Program-made: the position numbers and the translations under genes
Source of the DNA: Chlorops oryzae
Taxonomy: Eukaryota > Arthropoda > Insecta > Diptera > Chloropidae
Length of the DNA: 64,000 bases
Direction of reading: 5' to 3'
NCBI GenBank assembly: GCA_020466095.1
Contig: CM035808.1
Span: 19,280,272-19,344,271, forward strand
In this document: piece after piece, positions 13,890 through 26,907 of the stretch
Numbering within the stretch: the first letter of the stretch is position 1
Layout of the letters: the number at the start of each line of letters is the position of its first letter
Notes under the pieces: model-generated
Told to the model about the DNA's origin: nothing
The model's database searches: none
Seen by the model: only the letters and a program-made list of their open reading frames with translations

Positions 13890-14626
13890 AAGGGTGTTTT
13901 TTTAAGCGGTTTCTTTTCTAAATTCAAATAAAACACATAATTTTCTTGGAATTTGATGAAATCTTTATTGGAAATGGTGGATTGTTGCATGCCATTTACT
14001 TTTTAAAAATAAATTCTTTCAAATGTTGGCCGCGGCTACGCTTCAGGTGGTTCATACGGATGGTCCAATTTTGAGCCACTTTTTCAAGCATATCGGCCGG
14101 AATTTCGGTTATAACACGCCGGATGTTGTCTTCCAAGGCATCAAGTGTCGTTGGTTTATAGACATAAACCAGTGATTTAACGTACCCCCCCAAAAAGAAG
14201 TCTAGTGGCGTTAAATCACATGATCTAGGCGGCCAATTGACCGGGCCAAAACGTGAAATGATTTGCTCACCAAACGGGCCTCTCAATAAATCGATCGATT
14301 CATTTGCTGTGTGTGCTGTAGCGCCGTCTTGCTGGAACCACATGTCGCCCAGGTCCAATTCTTCAATTTTAGGAAACAAAAAGTTCGATAACATCTCTCG
14401 GTAACTCTCGGCGGCCCATTCGTGGTAACTGTTTCGCGTGAATCATCATGGACCATCCGTATGGACCACCTGAAGCGTAGCCGCGGCCAACATTTGAAAG
14501 AAATTATTTTTAAAAAGTAAATGGCATGCAACAATCCACCATTTCCAATAAAGAATTCATCAAATTCCAAGAAAATTATGTGTTTTATTTGAATTTAGAA
14601 AAGAAACCGCTTAAAAAAACACCCTT
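13890..14626. mobile_element. Rearranged snap-back Tc1/mariner element with 183-bp arms
   Basis: The element is flanked by TA (13888-13889 and 14627-14628) and starts AAGGGTGTTTTTTTAAGCGG on both strands. The inverted arms (13890-14072 and 14444-14626) are about 183 bp with only a few mismatches. Both arms carry the 3' end of the same transposase gene: RSRGQHLKE and the stop can be read on the minus strand in the left arm and on the plus strand in the right arm. The normal 5' end is absent. It arose by an internal inverted duplication that replaced one end with the other. Confidence 0.85.
13996..14394 (-). pseudogene. Tc1/mariner-superfamily transposase, C-terminal fragment
   Basis: The 132-codon frame encodes the second half of a DDE transposase: FQQDGATAHTANE contains the second catalytic Asp, and NWPPRSCDLTPLDFFLGG carries the region of the third acidic residue. 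A Gly stands in the FFLGGYVK stretch where relatives usually have Trp (from memory). The N-terminal DNA-binding half and first Asp are missing because the element was rearranged. It cannot encode a working enzyme. Confidence 0.85.
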
Positions 14627-14628
14627 TA

Positions 14629-14990
14629 TATGTGGGAACCTACACCTAAATGTAAACTTGAGCAAAAATGTGCAAATGTTATGATTTATTTACATTATGA
14701 AGCGTACCTTTATTAATACGTATTACCTTGGCGTTTTAATGGGTGAAAACGTTTTATTAGGTTAAGAAATTATATGGTTTTGATTGTATCGATGTCGATA
14801 AACTAATTGCTCATCAAATAAGTATTTAGTCGCAATGTAATCATTTAGGAGTCTTCATTCGAAGTAGGAACTCTCATCATGTGGGATCATTAATAGCAGT
14901 CCCTTCTTATGATTGTCAACTTATGTATATGTATATGTTATGGTATATTATGTTCTAATTTTTTTTTTTTGGAGCCACATCTTTCGTTTT
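14629..14990. other. Spacer between two repeats, nothing recognised
   Basis: About 360 bp of AT-rich unique-looking sequence between the snap-back mariner and repeat copy 2. No coding frame, TIR or RNA-gene signal was found. Confidence 0.4.
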
Positions 14991-15843
14991 TATACCCGAC
15001 ACACTCTGCGTCGAGGGTATATTGCGTTTGTGTGGTTGTGTGTAACACCCAGAACCAGTCGAGATATACCATACAAAATATATATAGAAATGATCAGCGT
15101 CACCAGGAGATTCGATTTAGACATGTCCGTCTGTCTGTCCGTCTGTCCGCCTCTTTGTATACAGTTTTCTTATCGAAGGAGTTGAGCTATCGCACAAAAT
15201 TTGGTATGCGTGCTCACGGAGACACGAGTAAGAACAAGTTCGAGATTGGACCCGATCGGACCATTTTTAGGGGTACCTCCAGTACTAGGGTCTGTTACGA
15301 AAATCACAAAAACTGCTCTAAAATCGAAGTTTTTTAAGATATTTTAATGAAATTTGATATTTGAACATTTTTAAGGCAAGTAATACGATTTCCAAAAATT
15401 TAAAAAGTGGGCGTGGCAGAAGGGCGTTTTTCGAAAATTGTCCCCTACACCCGAAATTCAAATGGGACTTGAACGAAATTTGGCACTTTGCTTCCTTTGT
15501 AGCCATAAGCATCCTCCCAAAAAATTTCTGGGTCGGTCCATTATTAAGGGTACCTCCAGTACTAGGGTCTGTTACAAAAATCCCAAAACTGCCTCAAAAT
15601 CGGACTTTTTGGAAATATTTCAATGAAACTTGGAATTTGACGGTATATTTAAGCCTCTGATTACAGTTGCAAAAAAAATGGAAAAGTGGGCGTGTAAAAG
15701 GGGCGGTTTTCATAAAGAAATTTAAAAAAAAAGTCGGTATGTGGGGCCCCTAATGGCCTTAAAAACCTCTTGAATATTCTTTCTTAGTGGTCTGTCGCGT
15801 ATTTTATTGTCAGGCTCGCCTGACTATAACACCCTTACTTGTT
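14991..15843 (-). repeat. Dispersed repeat, copy 2 (about 0.85 kb)
   Basis: This is the reverse-oriented counterpart of copy 1. It runs from TATACCCGACACACTCTGCG, with a small terminal palindrome (ATACCC..GGGTAT), through the GACAGACGGACATGTC-type block to CAGGCTCGCCTGACTATAAC and ACCCTTACTTGT. The colinear match to copy 1 covers essentially the full length, which defines both ends of the family. Confidence 0.78.
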
Positions 15844-16430
15844 CATATTCAATTATTCTTCTCTATTTATAAGGACACAAAGATATAAATCTTTTATACA
15901 GCCCTATTCAAAATAAATATTCCCCGGGAATTTTAAAAATTTCAGACTAATTTCAGTCTTATAAATTTGAACATTCCTAAACTGTTTGCTCGATAAATTC
16001 AAGCCTTATTAATTATTATGTAGAAGAACTTTTGTGCTGCGACTTTGAGCCCAAAAATTCCGGTTGATACCTAACGGTACCAGTGGAATATTAAGGGTAA
16101 ATCTCCTCTATACGTTTTTCCATCTTGTCTTCTCATCCTTTCTCAAGAAAAAGGATGCAATCATTCAGTTTTCGATTATAATGCCATAGGACAAGGAACA
16201 GGTTACCTTACAGGAGCTTTTCATTCTTAACAACGAATCTTAAAAGCCTAATAAAAGATCGAAAAAAACAGTATCGCCTCTTTTATGAATATGAATACTT
16301 ATGAAAATTTATTTTTTACTTTTAAAAACATGTTTAATGGGTAGGTACGATAAAATCATTAAAATGTTACGTTTAATGTGCGAGTAACGTTTAAAAAAAA
16401 ATGAAATGATTCAAGTAATTTAATTTTGAA
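15844..16430. other. 3' flank of the second ABCA gene
   Basis: AT-rich DNA with no coding frame. It includes a short motif, AATATTCCCCGGGAATTTT (around 15917), shared with 33.47 kb and 47.0 kb, probably part of a small dispersed repeat. The ABCA-like transcript running from the right should end near here. Confidence 0.4.
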
Positions 16431-19400
16431 TTACTTCTTTTTTTCTCTTAAATTTTGCAAATGCTCCTCAAAGCTCCCCTGATTTATGGAATACTCAACG
16501 ATATTGAGACGTTCGCGATTTTTCTCCATAGATCCGTAAAGCATAACGTAACTGACGTTTTCCACCGGTAAATAGAACTGCAAGTTATTATCGATGCGAT
16601 TGCTGTTGTCAAGAGAGTTTTTTTTTTTTTATCTAACCAATTAATCACATAATTTAAATAATTAAAAATAAGCTTACGTCATAACAGCATCACCATGCAT
16701 GAAAAGCATAAACAAGTGCAAATTTTCAATATCCAAACGTAAACTATAAAAAAAAAAAGAGAAGACTCATGGGAATAAAAATATTTTCTCAATTATGACA
16801 CTCTAGAGCTCACTTTTCTTTGACAGAGTCCTCATCAGTACCTTCCCGTCGAAGTTTAACGCCTATATAGACACCCTGTATTTTTTTCCTCAAATTCTGC
16901 GACGTACCATAACCCAACATATCCTGTTCATCGATGAGTAGCACTTCGTCAGATAAAATATCACACTCTTTAATATTTCTCGTCGTCAAAACAATGGCAG
17001 TGCCCGCTTTGATTAAATATCGTAACGCTTTCCAAATTTCACGCGCAATATGCTCGGGCAAGCCCCTTGTAGGCTCATCCAAAATGAGAACCCTATTTGC
17101 CACCAACGAAGCAACAGCAATCGTGACTTTACGTTGCTCACCAGCACTCAATTCCTCAATTCGATAGTGCATAACTGGTAACAAACCGAAAAGTGCAGCC
17201 ACTTCCAACACCAAATTGCGTATTTCACTTTTCGGAACACCTCGTAAAATACAATAGAAATGTAACATTTCAATGACCTCGAATTCGTGCAGCAAACCGC
17301 TCTCTTGCGGAGCATAGCCCATGTGCACCCAAGTGCCATGCGTGTTGTACTTTACTGGAACTCCGCATATATAAATATCACCAAATCGAAAGCCATCCTG
17401 TCCAATCATTCTACGACAAAGTTGTGTCTTCCCAGCGCAATTCATACCGAAAATGGCCAGGCAATGATTCCTATATATGAATGGAAGACGAACAAAAATA
17501 ATTCCTTCAACATTTGCCATCGGAATGTTGCACTCACTTGTCCACTTCGAACGAAATCGTCCTTAGCGCCATCGAATCGTTTGGAATATTCCGCTCTAGC
17601 TGATCGACAATAACTCGTTTGTGTGCCATATCTTGCAGATCATAATTGGCGATGCGCTCTCTCATTTCTGCAACGGCTGGATCATCATCTGGACTAATTT
17701 TCGAGTACATTTCCCTTATTCTAAAATCAATGCAGCAAACTATTAACACATTTTAATGTCGATGAAAATATCTGGGAAAGCTTACTTGGGCTTAACAATG
17801 AATTTTATTTCACGCTTATAAATTTCAATCCAGAATAAAAGAAAGAGAAATATGGCTGTTGTAATCAGAAGATATACAATCGATCGAATTATTCCAGAAT
17901 TTCCCCAGTCCAAAAAGGAGTAGTCTAGAATTCAGAAATAATACTATTCAATCAAAATATGCGAAATATCTGATAGTCACACAATAATATTTAACCCAGA
18001 GAGATTTACAAGTAAAGATTTTGTAGCTATTTCTTATGAATCCTGATTCGAAGGACATGACCTTATAATGAGCACATTTATGAGTCGGTGAAGATTGGTT
18101 TCTCTTCTTTCAATGGTCGCTTGGATGTCATACGCCGAGCGCACTGAGAGTCGTATATGGCTCTTTTCCCACTCATATTTGAGTCTTTGGAAATATGCAT
18201 GGATACCATTTTTGTTGGCTGATCACCCTGAATCTTCAAAAAAAAAATAAACAAAAAAACATTTTGACTCTGCCCCCAAGAAAATGCCAAATCTTGTGAA
18301 CTACTATCATCAGAACTTCATACATCATCCTCATTTACGGCTCCGATGAACGACGACCCGGTGAACCGCCGTTTTGGAAATCAACGATCTGAGCTTCAGA
18401 TGGATCTCCGACATGAGTCGGGCTGAATTATTTTTCTTGCATATTACACACTAAGTAGATAGTGGCTCAAAAACTCAAGCGAAAAGATCAGATCCCATAC
18501 TTATGCATACGACTCTCTAAGAGATTGTTTTTCAACTTACCACAGCATTCGGAAATCGTTTCACAAACGAATCTGTCATTACAAGAATCCTCATTCGCGC
18601 AAGCGATAAGACAATTTTTAAGAAAATTTGACAGCACATACACATTGCTGATGCCATCGAGCATTGCAAATGTCGGGAAGATTAACAGTATATATAAATA
18701 ATATGACTCTGCAAGCAAAACGTCCCAGTAAATGACAAAGGCAAAAAGACCTGAAAGAATAAAAGCAATACTTAATATATTATGCAATAGAGGGTTAAAT
18801 TCGATTTATTAAATACTAGAACAACCAACGAACTTCTCACCGCCTCAGACGCAGCTAGTGTTAGTTAGATTAGATGGATAATATTAGTGGGATTCATTCA
18901 GATTCGGAAACTTTACAAAACGAGAGATTTTTTACTGAACTGTCAGTATTTATATCAAAATTTCCGATGAGAAAAATTACAAAGATATTTGCAAAGCCGC
19001 ATGAATCCCTCTATATTATAAAATATTTGATAAAATTCAAATATTCCGCATTCAAGATGTTTGGGAATATTTATTTATTTATTTTCACTTACCTGTAGCA
19101 ATGTGGAATACACATGCAATCAAAAAGGCCCGGTAACGAGGACCCTTGTTTATCGTTGCTGCTAAGTAAATCGATACCAATAATGGCAAACTATATACAT
19201 TAATTATAAGGAACATCCCTACAAAAAGAAATCGTTTTTTTTTTTTTTGTTAGTGGCAGTGAATTTTTATAATCTTTAGCTTACATAAGTTGTCTTTGAA
19301 TCGCATATCCTCGAAATACCAAGCGATAAGAATAATTTGAAAGATCAGGCTATACGAAAAGAAAGTCCAATAGTCCCAAACGAAATTGGCCACCCAATAT

Positions 19401-22400
19401 ACATCGATACGAAGTCCACCGATGGCCATAAGCGTAAAAGCATTATTTTCTCTTTCAGCGACAAGATCGATTATAAAACTGCAAATAGTTATCGGCAAGA
19501 CAATGCCGATTGCCAACGGAACAAACAGATGCTCGAGTTCAGAGTTTAATTGACCGGTCGCATGAGGAGATGGAACACGAGCGGGACTATTAACAATTTT
19601 GACTATACTATTGTCTATTTTAAGATTGCTGCGAGAAAAAAAAAATGGCGAATATAGTATATTAAACGATATATGATTGTTATTTTTTTTATTTTTTATT
19701 TATTTTTGTTTTTAACTCACCTCAAGATCATGTTGTGTAATAAATTCAATGCCAATGGAGCCGAATGTAGTATATGCTGATTGACATATATTCTCGGTGT
19801 ATCGGTGCTAATTCCCTCGATTGCACCGTACAAATGTCCCCATTCTTTTGATGTCTTTACATATTTTGTGAAACTCTCTTGCAACGAGCAAAAAAAGGAG
19901 TCATTTGTAAAAAGTAACGCATGGCTTCGATCTCTGCCATCGATGGCTCCCATTCTGACACTTTTTATTCCAATGAACTTACAATTTTGTAAATTATCTA
20001 TGAGCTCAAGGTTTGAATCCTTTGAGAATCCTAATTCCATTTCAGAAAATTGCTTAAGCTGCCCGCGATCTCGGAGCGCAATAAGAAGCTGAATGAGAAG
20101 ACTGATCAAAAATATCGAAACAATGCACATAACCAAGGGTATGATTATTGATGGATGGTGTTTGAGCTTCTTGAAGAACATTGCATTCCATTGCTGACAA
20201 AAGCGACTTTTTTTCTTCACTAAACGTTCGTCAGTCACTGCATGAACTGCAAATTTCAAGAAAACAACAATTCAATTCTTATTGAAATTTAAGGCAATCA
20301 CTAGAACACTTTTGATATAAAATTGATGCTATAGGAAATAAATTCTTATGATTTCTGAGAGATGAACATTGTCCATTAACCCCACTTTTCTATAAAGTAT
20401 CTATTGAAAGAAGATTTCTTCTACAAAATGAATTAGAAGGATCGCTTACTTTCGTTTTCAATTTTCAATACATCCCCCCTTCACGAAGTTTCACCTACTC
20501 TGCCGGACAAAGGGAGTGAAGAAAGAGACTCAGATGGTGCGGGTACTTTTAAGCTAAAAAAGGCTAGAACAGAAAAGAAGTAAAAGATGTTAGACCCCCA
20601 AATAAAGATGGTTAAATTTAGGTCCTTTCATTGCGGCCATTGCTCGCCTGAAAGTAGAAGGTTAAGATAAAAAGAAAGAAAGTTGGCTATCGGCTTTGTA
20701 AGAGCCACCCCTTAACTCCTCTCTTTAGAGACTGGGTGAATGTCTTCAAAGAAAAGTGAAGCCGATATTCAAGAGAGGAAGAAGTCAAGATTGATATCGA
20801 GGAAAGCGAACGCTTCAGTCAGTCGTGATGAATCGATCTAAGAAGAAGATAATTTGGATTGCTCTTGCATGGTGTCAAGGAAGAGCAAGTGTAAAGGTAC
20901 CCACGCATAACGTATAAAAACCAAAAACTTCAATGGCAATAAATTTTGATCGAGCACTTAAATTTGATTTGAATTCTGAAATAAATTCATTTGGTTATTC
21001 CACTTACGATCTTTGGGTATCTTAGTTTTCTCTTTGTGTGCGCTCAACGCATAAAAAACTTCATTAAGATTTGATGTCACCAGTCTCACATCGTTTATTC
21101 CAAAATCCTCATAATGTTTTTGTAGCTCGATCAATATTTCCTGAAAGTTTCCTCTTCTTTCGGTGGGTACTTTATAGATAATTTGTTGGCTAGTTAGACT
21201 GCTGATTACAATGCCTGTCACTAAATTCTTGAGGAAGCTGGTAATGGGCTCACTTGCAGCAGTTTTATCTTTTAGAATTATCTTTAAATTAATTAAATTA
21301 AATAAATTAAATTAAATTAAATTAAATTAAATAAATAAATTAAATTAAATTAAATTAAATTAAATTAAATTAAATTAAATTAAATTAAATATTAAATTAA
21401 ATTAAATTAAATTAAATTAAATTAAATTAAATTAAATTAAATTAAATTAAATTAAATTAAATAAATTAAATTAAATTAAATTAAATTAATTAAATTAAAT
21501 TAAATTAAATAAATTAAATTAAATTAAATTAAAATTAAATTAAATTAAATTAAATAATTAAATTTAATAAATTAAATTAAATTAAATTAAATTAAATTAA
21601 ATTAAATTAAATTAAATTAAATTAAATTAAATTAAATTAAAATTAAATTAAATTAAATTAAATTAAATTAAATATTAAATTAAAATTAAATTAAATTAAA
21701 TTAAATTAAATTAAATTAAATTAAATTAAATTAAATTATTAAATTAAATTAAATTAAATTAAAATTAAATTAAATTAAATTAAATAATTAAATTAAATTA
21801 AATTAATAATTAAATTAAATTATAATTAAATTAAATTAAATTAAATTAAATTAAATTAAATTAAATTAAATTAAATTAAATTAAATTAAATTAAATTAAA
21901 TTAAATTAAATTAAATTAAATTAAATTAATAATTAAATTAAATTAAATTAAATTAAATTAAATTAAATTAAATTAAATTAAATTAAATTAAATTAAATTA
22001 AATTAAATTAAATTAAATTAAATTAAATTAAATTAAATTAAATTAAATTAAATTAAATTAAATTAAATTAAATTAAATTAAATTAAATTAAATTAAATTA
22101 AATTAAATTAAATTAAATTAAATTAAATTAAATTAAATTAAATTAAATTAAATTAAATTAAATTAAATTAAATTAAATTAAATTAAATTAAATTAAATTA
22201 AATAAATTAAATTAAATTAAATTAAATTAAATTAAATTAAATTAAATTAAATTAAATTAAATTAAATTAAATTAAATTAAATTAAATTAAATTAAATTAA
22301 ATTAAATTAAATTAAATTAAATTAAATTAAATTAAATTAAATTAAATTAAATTAAATTAAATTAAATTAAATTAAATTAAATTAAATTAAATTAAATTAA

Positions 22401-25400
22401 ATTAAATTAAATTAAATTAAATTAAATAAATTAAATTAAATTAAATTAAATTAAATTAAATTAAATTAAATTAAATTAAATTAAATTAAATTAAATTAAA
22501 TTAAATTAAATTAAATTAAATTAAATTAAATTAAATTAAATTAAATTAAATTAAATTAAAATTAAATTAAATTAAAAATTAAATTAAATTAAATAATAAA
22601 TTAAATTAAATTAAATTAAATTAAATTAAATTAAATTAAATTAAATTAAATTAAATTAAAATTAAATTTTGATGAAATTTTTCGCACACACTTCGGTGTC
22701 TTAAACTCACCAAATCAAAGCCAGTATCAAATGTTGTCTGTAAATACAATAACGTGCCATAGGCTTTCGTAGTATGATCGACGAAAACGGCAATTCGATC
22801 ACCAATTGCTTCAGCTTCGCGTATCGAATTTGTCATAACAATAATCGAACGTTTAACCTTCTCACGTTTCAAGATATTCCAAAACATCGGCTGCAATGAC
22901 GGTCTCAAATATGCTGTCGGCTCGTCCAATATAACAATTTTCGTATCGCAACACAGGACGCAGCATAAGGATAAAATTCGTTTCTGTTCGCTTGTCATAT
23001 TTCTACCCAATCGAACTGTCTCATCACCATACCTAAATTGCGTCTTCACCGATTTATACCATTTGGTAAATTCATCCTGCAATTGTCGGTGATCGCGCAT
23101 GCCACCTTTTACATGAATAAAATACGTAAGCGTCTCAAAAGCTGTTAAATAATCAAATATTCCCCCATCTGGCATTCGGATGTCGGACATTTTTTTAAGC
23201 TCCGACTTAAGATTTATATCCTTGCCGAAAAATCCGATTCTTCCCGCATCGGGTTTATTCCAGCCGGCTAACAGAGTCGCAAGTGTTGTCTTTCCACTAT
23301 TGCCATGACCTAAAATGACAGTTATCTCACCGTTGTACACAGCCAAATTAACATCCCTTAGCACTTGTCTTGTTGGTTGTCTCAATCTCGAAATTTTTCT
23401 CGATACGTTAAGTACCATAACATTCCTATCGACATGCATTGGCTCACTTTGATATCCGTCTTGAAAAATAACTTTCATCTCATCCTTTGAGATTTTAGCA
23501 TTCGAAGGCTTTTTTCTACATTTGAAACTGCAACTTTGCCGTTCCACATAATAGCCAGGTCTTAGTCGCATCGCAATGAGAAGGTAGATGAATTTCAAAA
23601 TAATGCTCGCGGCGATAGCAAAAAAAAGATAATGAACCTCGTCTGTATTATCTTCACCCAGATTTCCCAGGAATCGGATGCCATATGCGAAGTCATTGTT
23701 AAACATTAAGACCAACGAGAAGATCATCCAGAAAGATTTCACTTCTACGGAATATTCCAAGACAGTCGCAAAGCAGGCGTACAAAAGAAGCCAAATCAGT
23801 ACAGCCAAATAAATGGCATTTTTCGTGCAAGGTACTATCGTAACTATAACCATTGCAGCGAGTATCAGTTCACAAGTTGTAAGCACGAGAACCACGACTA
23901 AATACACAACCATTGACGATTTATATTGCACTGCATCTGATGATTGCCAGCTTGTCTAAAGATTTCAAAAATTTCATTTTTTTTTTTTATTTTTTATTTA
24001 AATACCTAATAAAGAATTCTTTAAGGTATTGTCTCCTTCAAAGGGCTTACTTACTATTGCTAATGTAAGCACAATTATGTCCAGAATGAAAATGTGCATG
24101 AAAGAGCACAAAAAGTGAGAAAACCAATATAAACCACCACTGCATCCATAATTCCAATGAAGAACCAACATGTTCTCTTCACGCTCTCGGCCAAATTTCT
24201 TTAATAGATATTGAGATAAAAGATTAATGTCCAAGAGTCCAGTACAATAGCAAGCATCAAATGTGGTTCAAAAACATTTTAAATACATTAAATATATTGC
24301 TTAGGGCTCTGGTAGTGAGACCCAATAGAAATGAAAAAGTCCCAAGAATTTTATATTTGACCTAAGCGTGGTAACGTACCGTTACTGTCAATACTCTTTT
24401 GCGTTCTGTATATCAAAAACAAATGCCAATGAGCACCCAAAAAAATATACCAAACCGTAATCTCCGTAAGAAACACTATTATCTACCTACCTACACAGTC
24501 AAATCCCTGAACTCGTCGTCTATCAAATCCAGGATGGTTTTAAAATGCCATTCACCGCTTAAGGCGATAACTGAGTACTTTCATACATATATGCATCATC
24601 GGGGATCCTGAACACAGGGCAATCTATGGAAATTGCATGGCAGATGAACTAGTTAGACAAGGAACGACCGGACAGATTCTTCCGGCAAAAGAAATTGTAG
24701 GTATACCTCTAGAAACCTGTCGGCTCCGGTTAAACCAAAGGGCAAACAGGCAATTCGCGCATAGGTGGTCAAAAGATCCCACCATGCTTCCAAAGCCAAA
24801 AGAATTTGGCCACTCAATAACAATATAGAGCGAAAGAACCTGTACAGCTCTCCCGATCCAAATTGTCTGCGTTAGCCAGAGTCTTCACTGGTCAGTGTCG
24901 ACTGGGAGTTCATGGACTCAGACTACAAAGTAGGATATCACCTTATTGCAGATACTGCCAAGAAGAATCTCCATTACACCTTTTACTGTACTGCTCTGCG
25001 AAAAAAATTGCTCTTATATGTATAGAACGGCACCTCATTCAATTGCCAAGGGATTTAATTTCGGTAAATCTTACCCAAAAAACTGGATTTGTGGCTATCT
25101 ACAAATGGTTCTAGAGATTCTAGCTATTCATCCCAATAGGGTATCATAACGAATCTTAGATCCAAGTGTGTCTATATAAGACAGCCCCCTTAAGCTTAGG
25201 TAACTATGTAATCCCATAACAACCAGTATGATACGAGGTTAAGTTTTCACTGAGTAACTGATCGGAAAAGTGGATAAATATATGTATGCGTGTATTAACT
25301 GAAATTTTCGAGACACATTAACATACTTTAGGTCAAAATTTTTAAATGGCAATATACCTCCCCTCGAATTAAGGCCTTCACACTGAAGAACTTTATCCGA

Positions 25401-26209
25401 ACTTTTATAAGATACAATTCAAATCCAGACGTAATACTCACCCAGATCATATTCAAAAATGGCAAGAAGAACATAAAGTAATAGTATAGCGTTAAAATAT
25501 TAGGCGTATGGTTCGGTACACATAAGCTTTTCCTTGTATCATATCGGAACGATTGCACCTTCACGTTAATTTCCTCAATAGGCTCTTTTTTCAATTTGCT
25601 AAGCCATTCAACAAAGATCAAATGCTGCAGTTGTAAAAATCCTTCTCGTATATAAAGATCAGTTTGCATATCATGGGGTGAGTCTTCGAGTGAATGCATT
25701 AAACTTCCAGTGCATCTGGCAAGCCAAAAATGTGAATGTTCCTTGGCCGAGGTGAATGTACGAAATTTTCCCGGAAAACTTATATGAACACGAAACTTCC
25801 TAGGTACACCACCTCCGCCAGTCGTATTCGGAAATGTTATTTTAGCAAACCAATCGCGAGGATTAAGGATACCTGTTGCATTGATTCCCAATATTTTCGC
25901 AACATTTTCCGAAATTTCTTTGCCATATTTTGAATCTGCAGGGGTGTATATCAGATTCGATGGTATCGGGTCTTTATTATAAATTCCTCGGAGAATATTT
26001 AAATTTGTAAGCGAATCTTCTGCGTAGAGTTGAACGCTTAATCTTTCCTTTTTCGTTATCGCTGACAAGGAGCTCAGATTTCGGGACGGATTTGCGATAA
26101 TAAGTAAGCCCAATAAAAATATAAAGAAAATTTCGAATAAAAAGTGCAACCACATCCGTTTTTCGGTTTTGAGATTCTTCCAAAGAAGAACTTTGAATTT
26201 AAATGCCAT
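16431..26209 (-). CDS. Divergent ABCA-like transporter with degenerate ATPase motifs, 13 exons, 1617 aa
   Basis: Exons (high to low): 26209-25442, 24198-24055, 23955-22711, 21281-21008, 20246-19721, 19628-19285, 19218-19093, 18750-18541, 17924-17786, 17720-17538, 17470-16814, 16743-16678 and 16602-16431; they total 4854 nt, in phase throughout. Two exon sizes (144 and 126 nt) equal those of the neighbouring ABCA gene, so this is a tandem duplicate. NBD1 (Walker A near residue 520) keeps GHGNSGKTT, but the signature reads MTSEQKRILS, the D-loop AYLRP replaces SGMDP, and the H-loop His is Asn (VMTNS). NBD2 (near 1328) has GMNCAGKTQ, LSAGEQRKVT, LDEPTRGLP and Arg in the H-loop (LTTRN). The frame is kept but catalysis is doubtful. 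An in-frame ATG lies upstream at 26236; MAFKFKVLLWKN matches the usual ABCA start. Confidence 0.88.
18885..19013. mobile_element. 129-bp MITE, family shared with 41352-41480
   Basis: The ends are imperfect inverted repeats (TAGTGGGATTCATTCAGATT against TAGAGGGATTCATGCGGCTT). A copy of exactly the same length lies at 41352-41480 and aligns along its interior (AACTGTCA and AAAATTTNCGATG blocks). No clear target duplication remains. It sits in the intron between exons 7 and 8 of the ABCA-like gene. Confidence 0.6.
21285..22666. repeat. (AATTA)n pentanucleotide satellite, about 1.38 kb
   Basis: About 270 tandem copies of a 5-bp unit (read as TTAAA or AATTA) with scattered one-base insertions or deletions and a few shortened units. 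It fills nearly the whole intron between the NBD1 exon (ends 22711) and the next exon (starts 21281) of the ABCA-like gene. The branch point and polypyrimidine tract have to lie in this A/T-only sequence. Array length in the assembly is probably approximate. Confidence 0.97.
24560..25150 (+). pseudogene. Non-LTR retrotransposon fragment: RNase H end and C-terminal zinc knuckle
   Basis: Frameshifted reading frames contain GNCMADELVRQGT (about 24625-24665), typical of the end of a LINE-type RNase H domain. A later segment has RVFTGQCRLGVH, then a CRYCQEESPLHLLLYC knuckle (about 24950-24990). Stops and frame changes show it is dead. It lies in intron 1 of the ABCA-like gene, opposite in strand. 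An I- or LOA-like source fits because the LINE at 1-3322 lacks RNase H. Confidence 0.72.
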
Positions 26210-26907
26210 TTTAGATTTTTTTGATGACAAAAACAAGCATAACCGAAACGAGCCAAAATAAGAAATAAATAAAAAAAAATAATTAAATTGGAAATATGCG
26301 ATAGTTCTTTATGAATTTATCTTACAATTTATCTACTTTCAATTCATCAAAAATAAATTCAAGTTTTCAGTTACTCGAATTTAATTACTATTGAAAAGGT
26401 TACTCGGTTAAAATTCGAATTTTCAACATTTTTTATTTATTTTTTTTTTTTAAACAAAGCCCAAAATTTTTTCTTTTGTGGCGTCACAGACAAACACTTG
26501 TTTGGCCAATAATATCGACTTAGAACAATTCCATCCATTGCATTAAAAGTAGGGGTGTTATAGTCAGGCGAACCTGACCATACAATACCCGACACAAATA
26601 AACATCCATCTACATAACATGTCGACCTAAGTTGGCATGGAAACGGAACGTGCAAAGTGAAAGTAAACATATCGGATAGTCAAATGAAATCAAAAGATTG
26701 TCCCAAGACAATATAATCTGGATAAGAATTGTTGCCGCCCTATACTCCGCCTAGGAGTGGCCATCTATGGTCAAGGAAGAAAGAAGATATATGCTTCAAT
26801 CGGAGGCTTAAATATAAGCTCAAATTTAAGATTTCATAGAAATATCTCGAAAAATTTGGATTTTAGAGAAAGTTTTGCGATTTTTGCGACAGACCCTAGT
26901 ACTGAAG

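Noticed and set aside
24399..25149. Possible host gene on the plus strand inside the ABCA-like intron
   Set aside because: The frames are broken and contain LINE RNase H and zinc-knuckle motifs, so this is a dead retrotransposon fragment.
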